Notes under the pieces: model-generated
Told to the model about the DNA's origin: nothing
Databases searched by the model: none
Seen by the model: only the letters and a program-made list of their open reading frames with translations
NCBI GenBank assembly: GCA_019058445.1
Contig: JAHPZA010000009.1
Span: 62,001-126,000, forward strand
Source: Promethearchaeota archaeon
GTDB taxonomy: Archaea > Asgardarchaeota > Lokiarchaeia > Sigyniarchaeales > SOKP01
Direction of reading: 5' to 3'
DNA length: 64,000 nucleotides
Shown here: positions 9,600 to 19,501 of the stretch, one piece after another
Layout: every line of letters starts with the position of its first letter
How positions within the stretch are numbered: the first letter of the stretch is position 1
Made by a program: the position numbers and the translations under genes

Positions 9600-9803
9600 A
9601 ATTAAACTAAATTTTCGAAAAATAAAAAGAATTCTAGTCGTTTTTTAACAATTTTTAAAAAAAAATACTTAAGTAAAAAATACGAATTATTATTTTCAGA
9701 TATCCATTCATCAAAAACTTTAATATTTTTTGAAGACTTCATCACTTACTTACTAATACTAAATATTTAACAATAAACATAAACTAAAAAGTGATTATTA
9801 AAA

Positions 9804-11090
9804 ATGGTAGAATTAAACGAAGTATGGTTAATTGATTATGCGAGAACTGCCTTTTCTCGCTCAAGACCAAAGCAACCTGAAAGAGACGTGTTTGGAGAGA
9901 TAAGGAGCGATGAGTTAACTGCTACATTATTGATGAAATTTTTTGATCAGAAATTAGCTGATAAGGGAATTGAGAAAAAAGACGTTGATGAATTTACTAT
10001 TGGAACTGCTATGGGAGTTTGGGAGAATTGGACTTATGGAGGAAGATTACCACTTTTCTTAGCGGAGTTTCCCGTTGAAGTGCCTGCTTTGTTTGTAGAC
10101 AGACAATGTGGATCAGCAGGTAGTGGAATGCATGTTGCAATCATGGAAATCATGACTGGAATGAGTAAATGTTGTCTTTCGGCGGGAGTGGAGCATATGA
10201 CTCGGGTTTCTATGCAGAACAACCATATCAATCCTAATCTGGGAATGGTTAACAAAAAGGATAAATGGTATAGACCCCAGTATGATATAATGACGACAAT
10301 CAATATGCTTCAAACTGCGCAAAAGCTTTACGAGCAAGAAGTTCCTGCGTTTACTAAAGAAGATCTAGATAAGTTTGGAGTACGAGCCCACAATTTAACT
10401 GTAGAAAATACTGAAAAAGGATGGTTTAAGGGTGAAATTATTCCAATAGAAGGACATGCTGAAGGAAATATTGAAGAAACAATGATGATTGATAGAGACA
10501 TGGCAGCGAGAAGATCTACATTAGAAAAGGTTTCAACATTACCTCGATTATCGAAACCTTATTATTTAGAAAAGAATGGTGGCAGAAAAGGTTATGTTGA
10601 GAGAGAAGGAACTAAAGATGGCGTAATCACCCCGGGAAATTCTTCACCTCTTAATGCGGGAGCTACTGCAGCGCTATTAATGGAAGCTAAGGAGGCTGAA
10701 AAGAGAGGGCTCGAACCAATGGCCAAAATTGTTTCTATTGGTTGGGCAGGAGTTGATCCATCAGTAATGGGTCGAGGACCTGTCCCTGCAACAGAAATGG
10801 CTTTAAAACATGCTGGTTTAACCGCTGACGATATCGATTATTGGGAGATTAATGAAGCTTTCTGCATCGTGGCATTAAACTGTATGAAACATTTCAATAT
10901 TCCTGAAGAAAAGGCTAATGTCATGGGAGGTTCAACTGCTATTGGGCATCCTCTTGGTGCTACAATGATTCGATTACCAGGTACGCTTGCACGAATCTTA
11001 AGAGACAAAAAAGCGAAATATGGTTGTGCAAATGCCTGTTGCGGAGGAGGCCAAGGAGTAGCAACAATTATAGAAAATCCTGATGCCTAA
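9804..11090 (+). CDS. Thiolase family protein (acetyl-CoA C-acyltransferase)
   Basis: 428 residues from ATG. The nucleophilic cysteine is Cys102 in RQCGSAGSGMH; the second site shows NEAF followed by Cys (NEAFCIVAL) where most thiolases have Ala, then GGSTAIGHPLGATM with the catalytic His and NACCGGGQG with the second cysteine. The enzyme joins or cleaves acyl-CoA with acetyl-CoA and fits the fatty-acid and acyl-CoA genes elsewhere in the window (acyl-CoA dehydrogenase at 39234, synthetases at 13982). All catalytic residues are present. Direction (degradation or synthesis) cannot be told. Confidence 0.93.
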   Translation: MVELNEVWLIDYARTAFSRSRPKQPERDVFGEIRSDELTATLLMKFFDQKLADKGIEKKDVDEFTIGTAMGVWENWTYGGRLPLFLAEFPVEVPALFVDRQCGSAGSGMHVAIMEIMTGMSKCCLSAGVEHMTRVSMQNNHINPNLGMVNKKDKWYRPQYDIMTTINMLQTAQKLYEQEVPAFTKEDLDKFGVRAHNLTVENTEKGWFKGEIIPIEGHAEGNIEETMMIDRDMAARRSTLEKVSTLPRLSKPYYLEKNGGRKGYVEREGTKDGVITPGNSSPLNAGATAALLMEAKEAEKRGLEPMAKIVSIGWAGVDPSVMGRGPVPATEMALKHAGLTADDIDYWEINEAFCIVALNCMKHFNIPEEKANVMGGSTAIGHPLGATMIRLPGTLARILRDKKAKYGCANACCGGGQGVATIIENPDA

Positions 11091-11132
11091 AATTACATCT
11101 AGATAGTCCTAGATTAACAAATAATTATAATC

Positions 11133-11156
11133 CCTATTTTTCTTTTTTTTTAATTT
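11133..11156 (+). terminator. T-rich terminator-like tract after the thiolase gene
   Basis: Two T runs separated by a single C lie 43-66 bases after the thiolase stop, in a gap without genes. This fits archaeal T-tract termination. Confidence 0.4.
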
Positions 11157-11211
11157 TCAAATTGTTGAGATTTTCTTTATCATTAGCTAATTTTAAAACA
11201 ATCTATTTGCA

Positions 11212-11226
11212 AAATATTTATATATC
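11212..11226 (+). promoter_or_regulatory. Possible TATA box for the dodecin gene
   Basis: The element aaatatttatatatc precedes the dodecin start by about 100 bases, which would give a leader of about 75 bases. Weak because of the AT-rich background. Confidence 0.3.
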
Positions 11227-11323
11227 CAACTATACCAAATATACACTAAATCAAGAAACTTTAATTATAACATAGGGTATATTCAAAATTTAAAAATTAT
11301 TTAAAAAAAGTGGTGATTAATAA

Positions 11324-11530
11324 ATGCCAGTATATAAATCTATCCAGCTCGTGGGCACGAGTGATGTAAATTGGGCAGAAGCTGTAAAGAATTGTTATGC
11401 TGAAGCAAAAAAGTCTCTTCGGGGTATACGTAACATTCAGATTATAGAATCTGATGTAAAGGTAAAGGAAGATGTAGATAAGCTCATTTATCGTGTAAGA
11501 GTTCAAGTAAATTTCGAAATAGAGAAATAA
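11324..11530 (+). CDS. Dodecin family flavin-binding protein
   Basis: 68 residues, the family's usual size. The pattern is VYKSIQLVGTSDVNW, then a helix with a conserved Ala-Lys-Leu-Arg region, and a final beta hairpin (YRVRVQVNFEIEK), all typical of dodecins. These are dodecameric cytosolic shells that store or buffer flavins; the aromatic Trp in VNWAEAV lies where dodecins stack the isoalloxazine. The gene stands alone with GGTGAT as ribosome-binding site. Flavin storage would suit the many flavoproteins in this window, but that link is inference. Confidence 0.88.
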   Translation: MPVYKSIQLVGTSDVNWAEAVKNCYAEAKKSLRGIRNIQIIESDVKVKEDVDKLIYRVRVQVNFEIEK

Positions 11531-11686
11531 TATTAACGCTCTAATGAAATTCTAATAATATTTTTTTTTATTAATTTTTTTGTATAAATCCATGAATTAT
11601 CTTTTTTCTTTAAACTAATATACAAAAATTTATTTATTCCTCCTATAATATTTAATTTAAATTAATAATATAATTTTCAAGATAAA

Positions 11687-11803
11687 ATGTTATTAAATGG
11701 ATTAGAAGAGACTTATACTCAATATATCATAGGTGGGTTTGTACTTTTATTAATTTTTATTATATGCTGTCTTATACATAATAAACTTTTAAGAGAGTCG
11801 TAA
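11687..11803 (+). CDS. Small single-span membrane protein (38 aa)
   Basis: An ATG-started frame of 38 codons in the gap after dodecin. It reads as a polar N-terminus (about 12 residues), one hydrophobic helix of about 20 residues rich in I, L, F and C, and a short positive tail (HNKLLRES). That order predicts an N-out, C-in anchor. No ribosome-binding site is clear and no family is known to me; the topology is coherent, but AT-rich DNA can mimic hydrophobic peptides. Confidence 0.35.
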   Translation: MLLNGLEETYTQYIIGGFVLLLIFIICCLIHNKLLRES

Positions 11804-11875
11804 GTAATACCTAATATTTTATCTTATTTATTCGGCGTTGTGTTTCCATTTTACACAGTGTGATAATAAAAAAGA

Positions 11876-12493
11876 TTATAATCTGTCACCGCATTCATCA
11901 CAAAAGCGCGCTCCTCCTCGATTAATATTCCCACATTTCTTACAAATACTTTTTTCTTCTGGTTCTATTTCTTCATTCCGTTGTTGGTCCAACTTTTTCC
12001 GTATAAATTCTTTGGCATGAACGGCGTAAGGGAAGGTAGGATCAATATCTAAGGCTTTTTGATAATATGTTAAGGCCTTATTTAAGTTTTCTTTTGTTTC
12101 ATAAATTAAACCTATATTATAATAACAATGCTTATAATCTGGTTTAATTTTAATTGCGTCATAGTATGCTTTTAACGCATTCTCAACCTGACCTAGATTA
12201 AAATAGGCAATTCCTAAATTGTAGTGGACTTTATAATTTTTTGGCTCAATTTTAAGAATTCTTTTGAAAATTTCAACTGCCTTCTCGTATTCTACCATAT
12301 ATTCATCGTTAAGATACCCACCATAAGAAAATAAAGCATTAATTAAAGTTTTCTTAATTAATTCCGATTGTGGATCTTTGTGATACACATCTTCTAGCAA
12401 TTCAATTGCTTCTTCGAATTTCTCTTTATTAATTAAACTTTTAGCCTGATTAATAATTTCTTGTGTGTTATTCAATGTTTTCACTTTTTCCAA
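11876..12493 (-). CDS. TPR-repeat protein with C-terminal zinc ribbon
   Basis: 205 residues. About residues 10-150 are tandem tetratricopeptide units; the clearest read YKVHYNLGIAYFNLGQ and YKHCYYNIGLIYETKEN, each followed by an Ala-Leu-x-x-Tyr helix. Residues about 181-203 form a zinc ribbon with CKKCG and CDECG. TPRs bind peptide partners, and the ribbon may add nucleic acid or protein contacts. No enzymatic domain is present. Likely a soluble adaptor; partner unknown. Confidence 0.85.
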   Translation of the reverse strand: MEKVKTLNNTQEIINQAKSLINKEKFEEAIELLEDVYHKDPQSELIKKTLINALFSYGGYLNDEYMVEYEKAVEIFKRILKIEPKNYKVHYNLGIAYFNLGQVENALKAYYDAIKIKPDYKHCYYNIGLIYETKENLNKALTYYQKALDIDPTFPYAVHAKEFIRKKLDQQRNEEIEPEEKSICKKCGNINRGGARFCDECGDRL

Positions 12494-12537
12494 TCTATTT
12501 CATGAATTTAGTAATCAAACAAGAAAATAAATAAGAA

Positions 12538-12993
12538 TTATATCTCTTTTTCATACCAGATATATTGAGATTTTTTTAATCCAAGTTTCATTAATAAACT
12601 TCGCATTGACCCATCTGAATCCGGACAAATAATATGGATTTTTTTCATATCCGGAATGGTTTTTTTTATATACGTAAGAAGTTCACGTAATATCTTTTCC
12701 TCAATACCTTTTTTGAATGAATCTTCTTTTCTCGTTAAAACTTGATGTATTAAAACCCTACTATTTCCAAGATAATCTCTAAAAATTGTATAAGTGCCCC
12801 AGCCAACCATTTTATCACCCTCTTTTATCATAACCATAGAATTCCGATATTGTAAGTCAAGGAGTCTTTTATTCAATTCTGTTTCAAAATTCTTCCAGTT
12901 TGAAGAAAAATATGTTTTATTTTGAATAAAATCATTAAATAGTTCTATTAGGGCTTCCTTATCTTTTCTGGGGTCATATCTATATACCTGCAT
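12538..12993 (-). CDS. GNAT-like N-acetyltransferase
   Basis: I chose the ATG at 12993 (151 aa): the sequence from MQVYRYDPRKDKEAL onward has the usual GNAT opening, while a longer version from 13032 adds an unusual 13 residues. A strand-helix pattern follows: MVIKEGDKMVGWGTYT, then HQVLTRKEDSFKKGIEEKIL, which sits where GNAT proteins bind the acetyl-CoA pyrophosphate, although the canonical Q/RxxGxG/A loop is degenerate. The C-terminus ends in a strand with aromatic residues. Substrate unknown; the family call is moderate. Confidence 0.6.
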   Translation of the reverse strand: MQVYRYDPRKDKEALIELFNDFIQNKTYFSSNWKNFETELNKRLLDLQYRNSMVMIKEGDKMVGWGTYTIFRDYLGNSRVLIHQVLTRKEDSFKKGIEEKILRELLTYIKKTIPDMKKIHIICPDSDGSMRSLLMKLGLKKSQYIWYEKEI

Positions 12994-13259
12994 TATTAGG
13001 TTAATCCATTTATAATTAAGAATAGAATGCAATTAGCAATAATTTGAATGTTTCTCATTTATTATATTTTTACAAGATATAGACTGATTTTCAAACTAAA
13101 CCAAAAAATTATAACCCTTTTTTAATTTATTTATTGTTAACGGATTAATATCCTAATATAAGAACGATTGAACAAATACATCTTATTAATCAGTTAAGAT
13201 TGTCTAATGATTAATAGGAATTTTTTTTTTAATAGGTGGGTTATAAAAGAATGATATAA

Positions 13260-13823
13260 ATGAAACAACGAATAAATCATATGAAGTCAGAAAATAAAGA
13301 GTTAATAATCCCTTTTAACTTTATTAAAGAACAAATCTTAATTCCATTTAAACCTTTAAGAAAGGGAGTAGTTATACCAAAACCATCAAAAAAAGGAGAT
13401 GCAGGTGCTGATGCGCGGATTATGGGATTTAAAAAGATTATAAACGAAGATGGCAAAAAAGAATTGGTTGAAATTGATTTAGAAAGTTACACATTACAAC
13501 CTCTAGAGAGAATAGGATGTCCTTTAGGTTTTTCTACAGCTATTCCTGAAGGGTATTATTTTAAAGTTGTCCCTAGAAGTGGTTTGGCTTTGTGGGAAGG
13601 CTTATCAATCGTAAATACTCCTGGTACCATAGATACTGGATATAGAAACGAATGGATGGCAATTGTAGTAAATTTATCAAATAAAGAAGTTATTTTAAGA
13701 AAAGGGGATCGAATTTGTCAAATAATTCTTGGCAAACTTCATGATTATAAGTTTATTGAGACAAATAAACTGCCAGATTCAGAACGAGGTTTAGGTGGAT
13801 TTGGCTCCACTGGGAAAGAATAA
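13260..13823 (+). CDS. dut: dUTP diphosphatase
   Basis: 187 residues. The trimeric dUTPase motifs appear in order: GDAGADARI (motif 1), PRSGLA (motif 2), NTPGTIDTGYRNEW (motif 3 with the catalytic Asp), RKGDRICQIIL (motif 4) and the glycine-rich tail RGLGGFGSTG (motif 5). It hydrolyses dUTP to dUMP, limiting uracil in DNA and supplying thymidylate synthesis. The N-terminus has about 35 extra residues before the core; translation could begin at the second Met. Monocistronic. Confidence 0.95.
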   Translation: MKQRINHMKSENKELIIPFNFIKEQILIPFKPLRKGVVIPKPSKKGDAGADARIMGFKKIINEDGKKELVEIDLESYTLQPLERIGCPLGFSTAIPEGYYFKVVPRSGLALWEGLSIVNTPGTIDTGYRNEWMAIVVNLSNKEVILRKGDRICQIILGKLHDYKFIETNKLPDSERGLGGFGSTGKE

Positions 13824-13981
13824 GAGCTTGTTTCCAAAGTATACTTTTTTTTAGAATATCTTGTTTTTTTATTTAGTATAATAGATAGGTTTTATTATTT
13901 AAAAAAAAAACTTCTTAAAATTTTATTAATTTCTTGAAATATAATTCTTTATTTAAAGTAGTATTATTTCTGGTATTTAAT

Positions 13982-15526
13982 TTGACTAATATTAATGAAA
14001 ATAAATTAGCGAAATCAGATCAAACTAATGAAGATCTGTCAAAAAACCATTTTCTCTATAAAATCTTAAATCCTAAAAGCATGTGCGTTTTTGGAGCGAA
14101 CAATAATTTAATCCAAACGATGGGGAGCATGCAATTAAGAAATTGTATAGCTGGCGGAGGTTTTGACCAAAATATTTACCCGATTCATCCGAGATTGGAT
14201 AATGTTCAAGGATTTAAAGCATATAAATCAGTTTTGGATTTACCTATTGTCCCTGAATTAGCATTTATTATTTTACCGCCTAATGCTGTTCCTGAAGTTA
14301 TGGAAGAATGTGGCCAAAAGGGAATAAAAAATTTAATTATTACGTCAGGAGGTTTCAGAGAGAGTGGTCCTGATGGAATTCAACTATCTTCTAAGATAGA
14401 TGAATTAGCTAAAAAATATAAAATGCGCTTTATTGGTCCTAACTGTTTGGGTGTATATAATGGATGGTTCCACTATCCCAAAAAACAAAATGCATACATT
14501 AATACCTTTTGGATTTACATACCTCATAAAAGAGGTAATATATCATTAGTAAGTCAATCAGGTACCATTGCAGCTCAAACTGCATGGCATACGAACACTA
14601 TGGGTGTAAAAATCGGGAAATCTATTTCTATAGGGAATGAAAGAAATATTGATATTGTCGATTTTTTAGAATTTTTTAGAGATGATCCTCAAACTGATGT
14701 AATCGGTATGTATTTAGAAGAAGTTAAGCGTGGTAAGGAATTTGTAAAATTAGCACAAGAAATAACTCCTAAAAAACCTATTGTAGCGATATATGCGGGA
14801 GGCTCAAATGCTGCAAATAGGTCGATTATGAGTCATACAGGTTCTATAGGAGGGAATGAAAAGATATATAATGCTGTTTTTAAAGAAACGGGCATTATTT
14901 ACACTACTTCAGTTACAGACTTTTTATATTATCTGAGAACGCTGTCATATGCTCAAATTAAAAATGTATTTCCTAAAGGTAGAAGGCTGGGTATTATTAC
15001 GGATTCAGGAGGATCTGGGTCTATTATTACGAAAATGGCAGAAAAATACAATTTAAAAGTGCCAGAATTCTCGAAGGAATTACAAAATAAAATCTCTGAT
15101 TTGATACCTCCCACGGGAAGTAAATCTAATCCGGTAGATATCACTTTTTTTAGAAATTATAATGATTTTTTCGTTAAATTACCGAAAATTATATTGAAAT
15201 CTGGTGAAATTGATTGCCTAATTTTTGATGGTATCTTCGATTTTCAAGAAGTTTTTGAGGTTATGGAAAATTCTGGATATCCTGTTGATGAAAAAATCAA
15301 ATCCTCAATGGGTTTATTCTTTAGTATGATTATACAGCCTTTACAAAAATTAGTTCGGAGAAAATCCATACCGTTTTTTTATAGTGGACCTCAACTTTAC
15401 ACGCATCCGTTATATAAGGAATTTCTTGATAATAATATTAGTATTTTTGATCTATGGGACCAACCTTCCAAATGTATGACAATATTAGTAAAATATGCTG
15501 AATATCGAAGAAAACACTCTTTATAG
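13982..15526 (+). CDS. NDP-forming acyl-CoA synthetase, alpha-type (copy 1)
   Basis: I chose the TTG at 13982 (514 aa) because it aligns with the start of the next gene; the TTG at 13934 would add an odd hydrophobic leader. Domains: CoA-binding Rossmann domain (NPKSMCVFGANN), then two flavodoxin-like succinyl-CoA-ligase domains. The phosphohistidine is His285 in SHTGSIGG. In ADP-forming acetyl-CoA synthetases this alpha part works with an ATP-grasp beta part; none is fused here or seen nearby. The reaction would be acyl-CoA plus ADP and phosphate to acid plus ATP. It is followed 85 bases later by a clear paralogue. Confidence 0.85.
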   Translation: MTNINENKLAKSDQTNEDLSKNHFLYKILNPKSMCVFGANNNLIQTMGSMQLRNCIAGGGFDQNIYPIHPRLDNVQGFKAYKSVLDLPIVPELAFIILPPNAVPEVMEECGQKGIKNLIITSGGFRESGPDGIQLSSKIDELAKKYKMRFIGPNCLGVYNGWFHYPKKQNAYINTFWIYIPHKRGNISLVSQSGTIAAQTAWHTNTMGVKIGKSISIGNERNIDIVDFLEFFRDDPQTDVIGMYLEEVKRGKEFVKLAQEITPKKPIVAIYAGGSNAANRSIMSHTGSIGGNEKIYNAVFKETGIIYTTSVTDFLYYLRTLSYAQIKNVFPKGRRLGIITDSGGSGSIITKMAEKYNLKVPEFSKELQNKISDLIPPTGSKSNPVDITFFRNYNDFFVKLPKIILKSGEIDCLIFDGIFDFQEVFEVMENSGYPVDEKIKSSMGLFFSMIIQPLQKLVRRKSIPFFYSGPQLYTHPLYKEFLDNNISIFDLWDQPSKCMTILVKYAEYRRKHSL

Positions 15527-15611
15527 CAATTTCATGATTTATTTAAAATTAAGTTCATATTACCTTATTCATTTTTAAATTCAAAATTATTGAAATAAAT
15601 GTGATTTATTA

Positions 15612-17129
15612 TTGACCGAATTGTCGGAAAAAAATACACATCCTTTAGAGGGACACTTCTTATATTCTTTTCTAAATCCTAAAAGCATTACTGTATTTGG
15701 TGCTAATAATGAATATTTAGGCACAATGGGTGCAATGCAACTTCGAAACGTTATTTTTGGCGGATTTCCAAAAGATAAGATCTTTCCCATACATCCAAAA
15801 CTTAAAGAAGTTCAAGGATTAAAAACATATCAAAGTGTATTAGATTTACCCGAGATCCCAGATTTAGCGTTTATTATTTTAAGACCCCACATAGTGCCTC
15901 AAGTGTTAGAAGAGTGCGGACAGAAAGGAATAAAAAAAGTAATTATCACTTCTGGAGGATTTCGGGAGATTGGAAATGAGGATTTATACAATGAACTTAT
16001 TAAGATTACGACCAAATATGACATGAGATTTATAGGCCCCAATTGCTTAGGAGTATATAACGCATGGTACAGATATCCTGAATATTCTGACACCAATTTC
16101 AACACCATGTGGATTCATGAAACTCCCGAAAGAGGTAATATTTCAATCATTGCTCATTCAGGAACGATAGCTTCTCATATTTTCTGGGCATGTAGAGACA
16201 TTGGAGTAAAGATTAGTAAATCATTTTCAATCGGTAATGAAGATGATATTGATATTGTTGATTGCTTAAATTACTTAAAAGATGATCCTGAGACGAGTGT
16301 AATAGGATTATATATTGAAGAGATCAAGAGGGGAAAGGAATTTATGGATCTGATAAAGGACATCACTTCCAAAAAGCCTATTGTTGCAATATATGCTGGT
16401 GGAACAAAAGCAGCCTCAAGGACAATTATGGGACATACAGGTTCAATAGCAGGTGATGATAATATCTTTGAATCTGTGTTTAAAGAGACAGGTATTATTT
16501 CTACTATATCGATTAAAGATTTTATGTATTACTTAAGAGAATTTTCAAGTGGAATTCTTCCAAAGGGTAATAGGCTTGGAATTTTAACAGATTCTGGAGG
16601 TTGTGGAGCAATGATGGCAAAAGCAGCTGAAAAAAGTGGTTTGGCTGTTCCCGAATTCTCAGAAGAGTTAAAATCTAAACTTAAAGAACATGTTGTGGAT
16701 ATTGCAAATATTGATAATCCGCTCGACCTCACTTTCTCATTTGGTGTGCATAATAAATATATTAAAATTCCTAAACTAATGATTAACTCAGATGAGATAG
16801 ATGGTGTCGTTATTTATGCTGCTTGGGCAGTTGAAGAATTTTTAGACATAGTTAAAAAGTCTGGTGGAGACGTTCCCGATATATTCGCTCAAACGAGTAA
16901 CGAAATGATGAGTAGGGCTTATTTAAAACCTATGCAAAAATTTGCTCGTAAAAAATCTGCTCCAATTTTGTATATTTGTCCACAAGGGTATTCTAATGAC
17001 TGGGTTAAAGAATTTATCAAATTAAATATTCCAATTTTTGATTTGTGGGATATGCCAATTAAATGTTTTGAAGTTCTTGCTAAATATTCCGAATATCGCA
17101 AAAAGTTATCCCAAACATCTAAATCTTAG
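15612..17129 (+). CDS. NDP-forming acyl-CoA synthetase, alpha-type (copy 2)
   Basis: 505 residues from TTG, colinear with copy 1 from the first residues (HFLYSFLNPKSITVFGANN) to the last (FDLWDMP... AKYSEYRKKLS). The phosphohistidine is His275 in GHTGSIAG. It has the CoA-binding and two ligase domains but no ATP-grasp domain. About half the positions match copy 1 by eye, so the duplication is old, and the differences fall mainly in the last third, which may set substrate range. The two may act as different alpha subunits with a shared distant beta subunit; that is inference. Confidence 0.85.
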   Translation: MTELSEKNTHPLEGHFLYSFLNPKSITVFGANNEYLGTMGAMQLRNVIFGGFPKDKIFPIHPKLKEVQGLKTYQSVLDLPEIPDLAFIILRPHIVPQVLEECGQKGIKKVIITSGGFREIGNEDLYNELIKITTKYDMRFIGPNCLGVYNAWYRYPEYSDTNFNTMWIHETPERGNISIIAHSGTIASHIFWACRDIGVKISKSFSIGNEDDIDIVDCLNYLKDDPETSVIGLYIEEIKRGKEFMDLIKDITSKKPIVAIYAGGTKAASRTIMGHTGSIAGDDNIFESVFKETGIISTISIKDFMYYLREFSSGILPKGNRLGILTDSGGCGAMMAKAAEKSGLAVPEFSEELKSKLKEHVVDIANIDNPLDLTFSFGVHNKYIKIPKLMINSDEIDGVVIYAAWAVEEFLDIVKKSGGDVPDIFAQTSNEMMSRAYLKPMQKFARKKSAPILYICPQGYSNDWVKEFIKLNIPIFDLWDMPIKCFEVLAKYSEYRKKLSQTSKS

Positions 17130-17336
17130 TAAATTAGTTTCTAATATTTTATTTTTCTATTTATTTCAAGATTATTTATGTAAATTTTTCAAAATAAATA
17201 AGTCAAATTTGTTTTGAATTGTTTTATTCACATCAATTTAATATCTATTTTCAATTAAATTGAATTTTATACAAGTTAATAGAACGAACATCAAAAATAA
17301 AAGGTAGTTTAAAAAATCAGTTCTTGTTTAATCTAA

Positions 17337-19355
17337 TTGAAAGAGAAGACATTATCATCTCTAATTATTTTAACAAAAAGCCCATTAAAAAAGTTGAGTA
17401 AATCCGACAAGGATAAGAGGAACACTGTGAAGTCGAAAGGACTTTATTCAAATTCAAATAGTGAACCAGAAGAATTGATGAAAACCCGAGAAACCTTAGA
17501 AGAATCAGAACAGAGATATCGAGATTTATTAGAGTCATCCTCAATGGGTTTAATGGAATTAGATATGAAGAAATGGCAGATATCTTATGTTAATCAGAGA
17601 TTAATAGATATTATAGGTTATTCAAGAGAAGAATTAAACAAAAATAATTTAATGGCAAAGGTTATTCACCCAGACGATATCTATGAGATTATAAATTCCT
17701 TTGAAGATGGGGATTTAGAGTGTAGAATTACATCTAAAGATGGACAATTAAAATGGTTAGCAGGCACTAAGATAGGACAATATAATGAGAAAACGGAGCT
17801 TATAAGTTTAAGGATATGGTTATATGATATTACGGAAAAGAAACTAAAAGAACAGAAATTGTCAGAATCTGAAGAGAAATATCGATTTCTGTTTGAAAAT
17901 TCACCATTTCCCATCTTTTTAATTAATATGAAAGGTAAAGTTTTGGATTGTAATCCAAGTTTTGAGGAAGTTACAGGATATAGAAGAGAAGAAATATTAG
18001 GAATAAATTATGCTAACCTTAAGTTAATTCATCCAAAATATCTCCCAATACTATTAAATCGTTTCAAATTAATTAAAAAAGTTAAAAAACATCCTATCTT
18101 GGAAATAGAGCTATATAAAAAAGATGGAAGTATAATTTGGGTAAGATTTCAATCATCATTGGTAGAAATTGGTAATAAAGCATTTATTCAAGTAATTGGA
18201 GATGATATTACACCTCAAAAGGAAGCTGAAAAGAAATTAAGAGAATCTGAAATAAAATACCGAAGTATAATTGAAGCATCTCCAAATTTAATGCTTTTGT
18301 TTGATGACAAGGGAACTGTTATTGACTGTAACAATTCAGTATTACAATATTTTGAACTACCGAGGAAAAATATAATTGGATTTAAAATTTATGAACTTTT
18401 ATCAAATTTCTCAGAAGATAGTACGATTTCAATTTTAAATCTAATTAGCAATAATCTAAGGAATAATAAGTCCGATCCAATTGAATTCTCGTATATAAAC
18501 AGTAAAAATAAGACACAATGGTATCAACTTTACTATTCTACGGTTAAAATAGGAGAAAATTCTTTCTTTCATCTTGAACTTCAAGATTTTACGAAATTAA
18601 AAGAAGCAGAAAATATAATTAAAGAAGAAAACAGACGACTTATGGATTTAGATAAATTAAGAAAAAAGTTTTTAGACACTGCAGCTCACGAGTTAAAAAC
18701 TCCTCTCACATCTGTTTATGGAGCAATTCAGCTCATATATGAATTAAATATAGATATCTTAAATCCGGAATCACTAAAATTTATTGAAATAGCGAAAAAT
18801 GGTAGCGAAAGATTAAAAGATTTAATTCTTAATTTACTTGATATTTCACGATTAGAATTTAACAACTTTAGGATTCATAAGAAAAACCATGATTTAGTTA
18901 ACATAATTAAGAATTGTATCAGTGACATTAATTATTTATTCTACAAAAGGGGACAATTAATAATTCTGGATCTTCCTGAGAATTTATATGTAGAAGTAGA
19001 CAAATCTGGAATTGAACGTGTGATTATCAATTTATTATCTAATGCAACTAAATATACACCTCCAAAAGGAAAAATTGAAGTAAAATTGGGGGAAAATAAG
19101 AATTATATTGAGTTATCAATCAAGGATACAGGAGTAGGATTAACTAAAAAAGAAATAAATAAAATTTTTAATAAATTTAGTAAGATCGAAAGGTCTAAAG
19201 ATGTAGAAATCGATTTAATTAAAGAGGGAACTGGATTAGGGTTGAATATTTCAAAAGAAATTGTTGAAATGCATGGTGGACAGATATGGGTTTCCTCAGA
19301 AGGGCGAAATAAAGGCTCAACTTTTATAGTTAGACTCCCAGTGAACAAAAAATAA
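17337..19355 (+). CDS. Soluble sensor histidine kinase with three PAS domains
   Basis: 672 residues from TTG, no membrane helix. Three PAS/PAC units follow one another: about 60-180 (ESEQRYRDLLESSSMG), 180-300 (SEEKYRFLFENSP) and 300-425 (SEIKYRSIIEASPN). Next come the dimerisation helix with His451 in AHELKTPLTS, and the ATPase with N-box LLSNATKYTPP, DTGVGL and GTGLGLNISKEIVEMHGG. All kinase boxes are intact. It should sense a cytosolic cue. No response regulator follows it; the nearest receiver-domain protein is CheB at 33493, so the partner is unknown. Confidence 0.94.
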   Translation: MKEKTLSSLIILTKSPLKKLSKSDKDKRNTVKSKGLYSNSNSEPEELMKTRETLEESEQRYRDLLESSSMGLMELDMKKWQISYVNQRLIDIIGYSREELNKNNLMAKVIHPDDIYEIINSFEDGDLECRITSKDGQLKWLAGTKIGQYNEKTELISLRIWLYDITEKKLKEQKLSESEEKYRFLFENSPFPIFLINMKGKVLDCNPSFEEVTGYRREEILGINYANLKLIHPKYLPILLNRFKLIKKVKKHPILEIELYKKDGSIIWVRFQSSLVEIGNKAFIQVIGDDITPQKEAEKKLRESEIKYRSIIEASPNLMLLFDDKGTVIDCNNSVLQYFELPRKNIIGFKIYELLSNFSEDSTISILNLISNNLRNNKSDPIEFSYINSKNKTQWYQLYYSTVKIGENSFFHLELQDFTKLKEAENIIKEENRRLMDLDKLRKKFLDTAAHELKTPLTSVYGAIQLIYELNIDILNPESLKFIEIAKNGSERLKDLILNLLDISRLEFNNFRIHKKNHDLVNIIKNCISDINYLFYKRGQLIILDLPENLYVEVDKSGIERVIINLLSNATKYTPPKGKIEVKLGENKNYIELSIKDTGVGLTKKEINKIFNKFSKIERSKDVEIDLIKEGTGLGLNISKEIVEMHGGQIWVSSEGRNKGSTFIVRLPVNKK

Positions 19356-19501
19356 GTAGTATGAGGAATTTTTTAAATTATTGTGTATAAGAATAAAAAT
19401 TGTGCCTCAAAAAATTTTCACTAATTATTTATATCATTATTAGAATATTATTATTAGAATTATTAAAAATGCGATAAATTTCATTAGAAAAGGATTTACT
19501 T

